Under the pieces are notes generated by a model. That model ran no database searches. It was not told where the DNA came from and saw nothing but the letters and a program-made list of their open reading frames with translations. The translations under genes and the position numbers were made by a program. A DNA stretch of 64,000 nt from Nitrosospira sp. Nl5 (lineage in GTDB: Bacteria > Pseudomonadota > Gammaproteobacteria > Burkholderiales > Nitrosomonadaceae), in contig NZ_FMVQ01000011.1 in assembly GCF_900102495.1 (NCBI RefSeq), positions 1 to 64,000 on the forward strand, read 5' to 3'. Positions 62,051 to 64,000 of the stretch are shown one piece after another (within the stretch, counting starts at the first letter, position 1; each line of letters begins with the position of its first letter).

Positions 62051-63466
62051 TTAATCCAGTGCCTCGGCATTAAATGCGTCGCAGGCCGCGAGGTCGGATT
62101 CCTCGCAGGCGGGAAGTTGTGCCGCCAGATCGCGCAAGGCGGTGCGCAGGCCTTCCTCCAGGACCGGGTGGTAAAAGGGCAGACGCAGCAGGTCCCGCAC
62201 AGTGAGTGAGCGACCAATGGCCAGCGCCAACAGGTGCGCCATGTGCTCCCCGGCGGGAGCGCACATTTCGGCCCCCAGCAGCCGCCCGCTTTCCGGCTCG
62301 GCGTAGAGGTGCAGGATACCGCTGTTGCGCTGACCGGCGCGGGCGCGGCCCTGATGCTCGAAACGCACTTCTCCCGTCAGGATTTTTTTTCCGTCGAGTG
62401 CCTGAAAACGGCTTCCTATGATTGCGATATTGGGATCAGCAAAGGTTATTGCAAGCGGCGTTCGACGTGCGAAGTGGGTGGGAGCAGAGCGGGTGGCATT
62501 GATTCCGGCGATATATCCCCCATCGGCCGCCTCGTGCAACAAGGGGATCTGGTCATTAGCGTCGCCGGCCATGAATACCGGGAGATCGGCCACTTGCATG
62601 GTATGAGGATTAACGAACGGCAGGCCCTGCTCATCGAGTTCTATACCCAGCCTCTCAAGCCCGAGGCCGTCAATATTGGGGCGCCGGCCCAAGGCGACAA
62701 GTACGCGGTCAACCGCAACCTCCATCGTTCCGGCCCGTACTCGCACGCCTTCGCTTACCACGTCCAGGTAAGCTCTTCCCCCGGGGTACACGGGGAATTC
62801 ACGTCCCAAGAGGTCGAGGGCAACAGAACTGATTTGCGGATCGCTCAATCCGGCGATAGTGGTGCCGCAACCAAATGCCGTTACATTCACGCCCAACCGA
62901 GAAATAGCCTGAGCCATCTCAACGCCGATGGGTCCCAATCCCACCACTGCCATACGCGGAGGCAGGGTTTCCTGCTCGAATAACGTGTCTGTCGTCAGTA
63001 ATTGCTTGTCTGGAACACGCCAGGATGCCGGAACGACAGGGTGTGACCCAGTAGCGATAATGATGTTGCGCGCCTGGAGCTCTCGTCCGTTTACTTCCAG
63101 CCTGCCAACACCGAGCAGGCGCGCGCGGCCAGAGACGGCGCATTCGCCCAGAGCGTCTGTCGCCTTTAGCGTGCTAGCGACAAAATCATCACGCAGTCGA
63201 CGTACACGCCGCAGCACGGCAGCGAGATCGAGCGCGAGATTGTCCGCGCCCCGAATACCGAATTCCTCGAAAGTACCGCGACGGTGAAAGGCGTTGGCGG
63301 CCTCGATCAGCAATTTGGAGGGCATGCAGCCTACTCTGGCGCAGATCGTTCCCCAGGGCCCGTCGTTGATGAGGACAAAATTGCGGGTACGCTTCTTTAC
63401 CTCTCGCAACGCGGCCAGGCCCGCACTGCCGGCTCCCACAATTATGACGTCAAATATCTTGCTCAT
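62051..63466 (-). CDS. dihydrolipoyl dehydrogenase-like pyridine nucleotide-disulfide oxidoreductase
   Basis: 471 residues. FAD motif VIIVGAGSAGLAAL (about 8-21), redox disulfide in GTICARVGCMPSKLL (two cysteines four residues apart, about 42-47), NAD motif VVGLGPIGVEMAQA, second FAD contact VFMAGDANDQIPLLHEA and the C-terminal His-Glu dyad in YHPVLEEGL. The usual GGTCxNxGC is changed to GTICARVGC, and no 2-oxo acid dehydrogenase gene is adjacent, so it may not serve the classical complexes; mercuric-reductase-like activity is an alternative. Start ATG 63464-63466. Confidence 0.82.
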   Translation of the reverse strand: MSKIFDVIIVGAGSAGLAALREVKKRTRNFVLINDGPWGTICARVGCMPSKLLIEAANAFHRRGTFEEFGIRGADNLALDLAAVLRRVRRLRDDFVASTLKATDALGECAVSGRARLLGVGRLEVNGRELQARNIIIATGSHPVVPASWRVPDKQLLTTDTLFEQETLPPRMAVVGLGPIGVEMAQAISRLGVNVTAFGCGTTIAGLSDPQISSVALDLLGREFPVYPGGRAYLDVVSEGVRVRAGTMEVAVDRVLVALGRRPNIDGLGLERLGIELDEQGLPFVNPHTMQVADLPVFMAGDANDQIPLLHEAADGGYIAGINATRSAPTHFARRTPLAITFADPNIAIIGSRFQALDGKKILTGEVRFEHQGRARAGQRNSGILHLYAEPESGRLLGAEMCAPAGEHMAHLLALAIGRSLTVRDLLRLPFYHPVLEEGLRTALRDLAAQLPACEESDLAACDAFNAEALD

Positions 63467-63765
63467 AGGGATTTCTTTCCGGGATTATCCGAGCATTCAC
63501 TTGAATTTCCCAGTGGACAATTGAAGTCGGAAGGTGAAATTTATCGCCGTCAATTAATCACCACTGAAGCGCGGCTATTCCTATTAACAGGATGGAAGAA
63601 AGTGCCATATCGCGGCCGCTCATTGAGAGAACCGCACTAAAATCGTGGATTCCCCCGGAGGCGGGTTTTCAACCACCTACAACTATGTGCTATTGCTTAG
63701 GGTATCCGGGGAGGGGTATGCTCCACTTTGTTACCTGTTGCTTTGGATTTATTCCTGCTTTGGAT

Positions 63766-64000
63766 TTATTCCCCGCCAACGGCGTTCGGCTGTGGCAGGA
63801 TTGTACCGAATGGTACGTCATCGTTATTTGCGTTCGCCGTATCGGAAATGTGCGGTTTGGGCTTGGATCGGGTGGCCAGCCACTCGCGGGAACTCTTTTG
63901 CGCTTGCGCAAGTTGTTTGGTACTGAGAGACCGCATGACTTCGTCACGCACCGCCACCGCCTTCTGGATGCCGCCAGCGGCGGCAAGATTGAGCCACATA
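63766..64000 (-). CDS. Sel1-repeat protein, C-terminal end only
   Basis: The last 77 or so codons of a gene running off the right edge. The visible part starts with the end of a Sel1 repeat (YMWLNLAAAGGIQKAVAVRD) and EVMRSLSTKQLAQAQKSSREWL, the usual close of these tetratricopeptide-like proteins, followed by a hydrophilic tail. Sel1 proteins are protein-interaction scaffolds. The full architecture lies outside the window. Confidence 0.7.
   Translation of the reverse strand, partial: MWLNLAAAGGIQKAVAVRDEVMRSLSTKQLAQAQKSSREWLATRSKPKPHISDTANANNDDVPFGTILPQPNAVGGE

Overview
The window reads as a chromosomal segment of a betaproteobacterium. My best guess is the Nitrosomonadaceae (Nitrosospira-like). 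This is an inference from moderate G+C, conserved gene orders (ffh-ypjD-yfjD; coaBC-dut; radC-rpmB-rpmG; trxA-rho-rpmE; birA-coaX-engB-hemB), a DUF2863 protein typical of Betaproteobacteria, ZapD and a magnesium-type HemB. I see no rRNA, tRNA, CRISPR array, prophage or intact insertion sequence. Most of the window is ordinary housekeeping chromosome with short accessory patches.

Layout. 1-9.1 kb is an accessory stress and redox patch: a DUF883 protein (cut by the window edge), an exported EF-hand protein, a CHAD protein, a DUF421 membrane protein, an EgtB-type sulfoxide synthase without egtD, a FAD-Rieske oxidoreductase, an SDR-DoxX fusion, a DUF2269 membrane protein and an isochorismatase-type hydrolase. 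9.4-24 kb is mostly housekeeping: fatty-acid desaturase, L33, L28, RadC, CoaBC, Dut, DUF192, Ffh, YpjD, a CorC/HlyC-type CBS protein, CoaE, ZapD, IspD, IspF, ThpR, TsaB, RimI and a family-4 uracil-DNA glycosylase. 23.7-31.8 kb holds LemA with two TPM proteins, LplT, alanine racemase, a PpiC-BolA-YciI-YciB operon and a DUF2863 protein.

31.9-38.7 kb (minus strand) is a CzcI-C-B-A heavy-metal efflux operon. 38.8-49.6 kb carries a GH13 glycosidase, a cupin, a small membrane protein, Lon, a Tat-type intradiol dioxygenase, a GNAT acetyltransferase, pyrophosphatase, an alpha/beta hydrolase, a GDPD and an M48 lipoprotein protease. 49.6-57.8 kb carries rpmE, rho, trxA, glnS, birA, coaX, engB and hemB. 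57.9-64 kb carries PBP1A, SirB2, a CopD-like protein, a dihydrolipoyl-dehydrogenase-like flavoenzyme and the end of a Sel1-repeat protein.

How the genes work together: three coenzyme A steps (CoaX, CoaBC, CoaE) and two adjacent MEP isoprenoid steps (IspD, IspF) are present. TsaB, RimI, Udg and LemA form a tightly packed, translationally coupled string. CzcCBA forms a complete tripartite exporter.

I did not find a convincing new multi-gene system. The best unexplained signals are non-coding: (1) a 170-bp element with perfect 20-bp inverted ends lying 8 bp before the engB start codon; (2) three consecutive hairpins at the engB 3' end, the first of which is a good intrinsic terminator only on the minus strand; (3) a 19-bp sequence shared by two distant intergenic regions, tandemly doubled in one of them; and (4) short candidate genes, including a 35-residue membrane peptide between ispD and ispF.
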